DNA from: JAUVUV01 sp964548275
Lineage (GTDB): Bacteria; Gemmatimonadota; Glassbacteria; GWA2-58-10
Direction: 5' to 3'
Length of the DNA stretch: 26,005 bases
NCBI GenBank assembly: GCA_964548275.1
Contig: CAZJQI010000060.1
Coordinates: forward strand, 1-26,005
This document shows, in pieces, positions 23,433 through 26,005 of this stretch (position 1 is the first letter of the stretch; each line of letters starts with the position of its first letter). The notes below the pieces were generated by a model. It searched no databases. It saw only the letters and a list, made by a program, of their open reading frames with translations, and had not been told where the DNA came from. Position numbers and translations under genes: made by a program.

Positions 23433-25157
23433 TTACGTGGCGCCGATAAACCCTTCTTTTTCCAGATGAAGAATGATTTCCTGGGCGCATTCCTCAGGTG
23501 TCATCGTGGTTGTATCTAGCACAGTTTCAGCATCCTCGGGTACCTCGTAAGGATCGGAGATACCGGTGAACTGCTCGATCAACCCGGCCCGCGCCTTGGC
23601 ATATAATCCCTTGCGGTCCCTTTGCTCGCAAATCTCCAGCGGTGTGGCCACGTGAACCAGCACAACTCCCCCTCTTTTTGTCTCGATCATTTCTCGAACC
23701 GCCTTGCGGGTGGCATCATAGGGGGCAATTGGAGCGCAGAGAGCAATTCCTCCATTCTTGCTGATTTCCGAGGCGACAAACCCGATCCGCCGGATATTGA
23801 TATCCCTGTGTTCCTTGGAAAAGCCGAGTTCCGAAGAAAGATTTTTTCTAACTATATCGCCATCCAACAGGGTTATCGGCCTTCCCCCCATCTCCATTAA
23901 CTTGGTCAGCAGAACCTTGGCGATAGTGGATTTCCCGGCTCCAGAGAGGCCGGTAAAAAACACAGTAAATCCCTGCTGGCTTCGCGGTAGGAAGGATTTT
24001 CGCAGTTCAGCGATGACCTCTGGGAAGGAAAACCAGGATGGGATCTCGATGCCCTTGGCCAGTCTTTGGCGGAGTTCGGTTCCGGAGAGGGAATAGATTT
24101 CCGCTCCCTGAGGAACTTTATCCTCAGGCATATATTCGTCTCTGTCCTTGACAAAAACCATCATCTTGAAAGGTACCATTTGAATGCCCAGATCGTCCTG
24201 ATACCGGAGCATCATTTCCTGGGCCTCGTACGGTCCGTAGAAAGGCTTTCCCTTTGAATCGGATCCCGGGCCGGCATGGTCTCTTCCCACGATCAAGTGC
24301 GTACAGCCGTAGTTTTTTCTGATAATCCCATGCAGCAGGGCTTCTCTCGGCCCGGCCATTCTCATTGCCAGAGGCAGCAGGCTGAGCATGGTCGTATTGT
24401 AGGGATAGTGTTTCAGCACGGCCTGATAACAGCGAACCCTGGTGAAATGGTCGATATCACCCGGTTTGGTCATACCAACCACAGGATGGATCAGAAGGTT
24501 TGCCTCCAGCTCCTTTGCCGCCCTGAAGGTGAGTTCCTGATGAGCCCTGTGTAGTGGATTGCGGGTCTGAAAGGCAACTACCCGGCGCCAGCCTAGTTCG
24601 GCAAAGCTCTGCCTGAGTTCAAAGGGGGTTACGCGTAAATGTTTGAAATCGCAATGATGAATCAATTGAAAACCTTCCAGGCGGCCTCCGATATACCATT
24701 TATTGTTTCTATTAAGCAGGTAATCTACCCCGGGATGCGCCGGATCACTGGTTCCATATACCAGTTTCGCTTCCTCGGTAAGCTCTGGTTTCCAGATATC
24801 TTCCACATCCAGAGTGGCCAGAGTAACACCCTCCGGGTCGCGAAGAGCCAGAATCGAGCCGGGCTCAAGCTCATTTGCTGTTTGCTCACTTACGTCCAGT
24901 GTGATCGGAATCGGCCAGAGGGTTCCATCGGATAGTCTCATCTGGCGGCAAACAGAATCATAATCATGGCGTGTCATAAATCCTTGTAAAGGAGAAAACC
25001 CACCGTTAAGAAGAAGTTCCAGATCACAGAGCTGGCGTTCTGTTAAGTCCCAGGCGGGCCAGTCCTGCTGGCCAGCTTTGAGTTGATCCGCCTTTTGCTC
25101 TGAAACAATGATATTTACTAAAGAACCACCATGTGGTTTGATCAGGTGTGAGGGCAT
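23433..25157 (-). CDS. sat-cysC: Bifunctional ATP sulfurylase / APS kinase
   Basis: A 574-aa fusion making PAPS from sulfate in two steps: sulfate + ATP to APS, then APS + ATP to PAPS. The ATP sulfurylase part (about 1-390) has QTRNPLHRAH (197-206) and GRDHAG (291-296), the HXGH-like nucleotide site. The APS kinase part (about 395-574) has the P-loop GLSGAGKST (403-411), LDGDIVRKNL, the mobile lid region and FTGISDPYE. This order (sulfurylase first, active kinase last) is the Aquifex-type fusion, as opposed to CysN-CysC. The start ATG 25157 has GGAAAGG about 11 bases upstream. A dead, diverged copy of the kinase end lies at 19376-19540 beside cysQ. PAPS could feed sulfotransferases or assimilation. 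No reductase is in view. Confidence 0.95.
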   Translation of the reverse strand: MPSHLIKPHGGSLVNIIVSEQKADQLKAGQQDWPAWDLTERQLCDLELLLNGGFSPLQGFMTRHDYDSVCRQMRLSDGTLWPIPITLDVSEQTANELEPGSILALRDPEGVTLATLDVEDIWKPELTEEAKLVYGTSDPAHPGVDYLLNRNNKWYIGGRLEGFQLIHHCDFKHLRVTPFELRQSFAELGWRRVVAFQTRNPLHRAHQELTFRAAKELEANLLIHPVVGMTKPGDIDHFTRVRCYQAVLKHYPYNTTMLSLLPLAMRMAGPREALLHGIIRKNYGCTHLIVGRDHAGPGSDSKGKPFYGPYEAQEMMLRYQDDLGIQMVPFKMMVFVKDRDEYMPEDKVPQGAEIYSLSGTELRQRLAKGIEIPSWFSFPEVIAELRKSFLPRSQQGFTVFFTGLSGAGKSTIAKVLLTKLMEMGGRPITLLDGDIVRKNLSSELGFSKEHRDINIRRIGFVASEISKNGGIALCAPIAPYDATRKAVREMIETKRGGVVLVHVATPLEICEQRDRKGLYAKARAGLIEQFTGISDPYEVPEDAETVLDTTTMTPEECAQEIILHLEKEGFIGAT

Positions 25158-25306
25158 GGCTTTTCAGACCTTTCCGATGACCAGTATAACGTTAGTATAA
25201 ATAAACGATCTTATCTGCTTGTAGTTTTATCTATCGAGATGATGTTGAACACTTAATTTTGAAGTCTAACACCAATATTTTCCTAAGATTGTACAGCTTA
25301 AAGTAT

Positions 25307-25696
25307 TCATTTTCTGGACCTTAAATAATCCAACCTTTCCTGATAGGCCTTTTTCATCTTTTCATCGGTTGGCCACAAATTTAAAAGGCCCATGGCCAGC
25401 TCCATTTCCTCTATCGCTCCATCCAGATCTCTATCCTGCTCTTTTATCTGGGAAACTTTGTAAAATACGTACGGGTTGAAAGTGGTCATTCCTAAGAGCC
25501 TCACCCGGCGGGAGTCCATATTTCTCAATTCGTCGATCTTGCTCTTGATGTCCAGTTGCGCGCTCAAAACAGGGGTAATTTGATTGCGGACGATATTTGT
25601 AGCCGCTTTTTGAAATGAGTAAGCCGCAAACCAGATAACCAGTAACGCAGCAACGGTAACACAAACCATTTTGATTATAAAATCTCTCACATGCAT
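25307..25696 (-). CDS. Small membrane-anchored protein, unknown
   Basis: A 129-aa protein with one N-terminal membrane helix (about residues 8-28) followed by a soluble, charged helical domain. The end looks like a single TPR-type pair of helices (PYVFYKVSQIKEQDRDLDGAIEEMELAMGLL in parts). It probably faces the periplasm or cytoplasm from the inner membrane. No family was recognised. AAAGGAG sits six bases before the ATG, and a good promoter lies at 25741-25769. It precedes the Sat-CysC gene on the same strand by 149 bp. Confidence 0.7.
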   Translation of the reverse strand: MHVRDFIIKMVCVTVAALLVIWFAAYSFQKAATNIVRNQITPVLSAQLDIKSKIDELRNMDSRRVRLLGMTTFNPYVFYKVSQIKEQDRDLDGAIEEMELAMGLLNLWPTDEKMKKAYQERLDYLRSRK

Positions 25697-25740
25697 AAGA
25701 TACTCCTTTTGAGCGGGGAAAATAAAAGATTAAAATTCTT

Positions 25741-25769
25741 ATAATAAAGGTAATCTGCATTTTTCACAA
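25741..25769 (-). promoter_or_regulatory. Candidate sigma-70 promoter of the 129-aa gene
   Basis: On the minus strand TTGTGA (25769-25764) and TATTAT (25746-25741) are exactly 17 bases apart. Transcription would start near 25734, giving a ~38-nt leader before the ATG at 25696. Confidence 0.5.
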
Positions 25770-26005
25770 GAACCATTTGAGCTAAATTCTTATTGATTGA
25801 AAACCTCTTAAGCCGTATAATAATAGTTGATAAAACCCCTTCAAGGTTGGCGAGAATTTACTAGGAAAAAATTATACTATAGTAAACTTTGATATTTTTG
25901 ACTTTCTCTCATAATTAGTTGTACCGTTCTTAGGGCAGGTCACTAAAGGATTGGACTGCACCCATCTAGCTAGACACAAGAGGGTGAAAATAAGTACATA
26001 GCCTT
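25770..26005. other. AT-rich tail, no gene seen
   Basis: Upstream of the minus-strand promoter to the window end I see no ORF, RNA gene or repeat that I can support. Confidence 0.4.

Overview
The window is a piece of a moderately GC-rich (roughly 55-60% in its own genes), diderm, probably environmental bacterium. Supporting traits are a FlgN/FlgM pair, a twin-arginine Gfo/Idh/MocA oxidoreductase, PdxB-type vitamin B6 synthesis, many GTG/TTG starts and a DUF5989-carbamoyltransferase-SxtJ cassette of the kind seen in uncultured FCB-like and related phyla. The phylum cannot be fixed from the sequence alone. Most genes are short metabolic units on alternating strands rather than long operons.

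Layout. 1-5.6 kb: 6-phosphogluconate dehydrogenase (gnd, minus, with its terminator), erythronate-4-phosphate dehydrogenase (pdxB), an Nramp-like transporter, corrinoid adenosyltransferase (cobO, minus) and a single-cluster ferredoxin (minus, with its terminator). 6-10.6 kb: an M20 amidohydrolase, a KDPG-type aldolase, then a compact cassette of a 52-aa DUF5989-type membrane peptide, a NodU/CmcH-type carbamoyltransferase and an SxtJ-like membrane protein, closed by a terminator. 10.6-13 kb (minus): iron-type alcohol dehydrogenase, then FlgN-like and FlgM-like flagellar regulators. 13.2-14.9 kb: a broken ORF and a secreted Gfo/Idh/MocA oxidoreductase.

14.86-18.0 kb is compositionally foreign: about 30% GC, with AGA/ATA/TTA-rich codons. 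It holds one tightly overlapping operon behind a near-consensus promoter: a YwgA/SocA-like winged-helix protein, a three-helix membrane protein, a small PD-(D/E)XK nuclease-fold protein and a TIM-barrel protein related to tRNA-guanine transglycosylase/DpdA. A 25-aa hydrophobic ORF overlaps its end. Size, foreign composition, overlaps and the nuclease plus base-modification-like pairing suggest an undescribed defence or DNA/RNA-modification-linked island. This is the most interesting part of the window.

18.0-26.0 kb: gene debris (a coding-like fragment and a decayed APS-kinase 3' end), cysQ (minus), a HIT protein - GT4 glycosyltransferase - conserved unknown operon, a 41-aa membrane peptide, a SUMF1/FGE-domain protein without the FGE cysteine pair, the fused ATP sulfurylase/APS kinase (minus) and a small membrane protein (minus). 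CysQ and Sat-CysC make and recycle PAPS/PAP. With the nearby glycosyltransferase this hints at sulfated surface glycans, although no sulfotransferase lies in the window. No rRNA, tRNA, CRISPR array or transposase was recognised.
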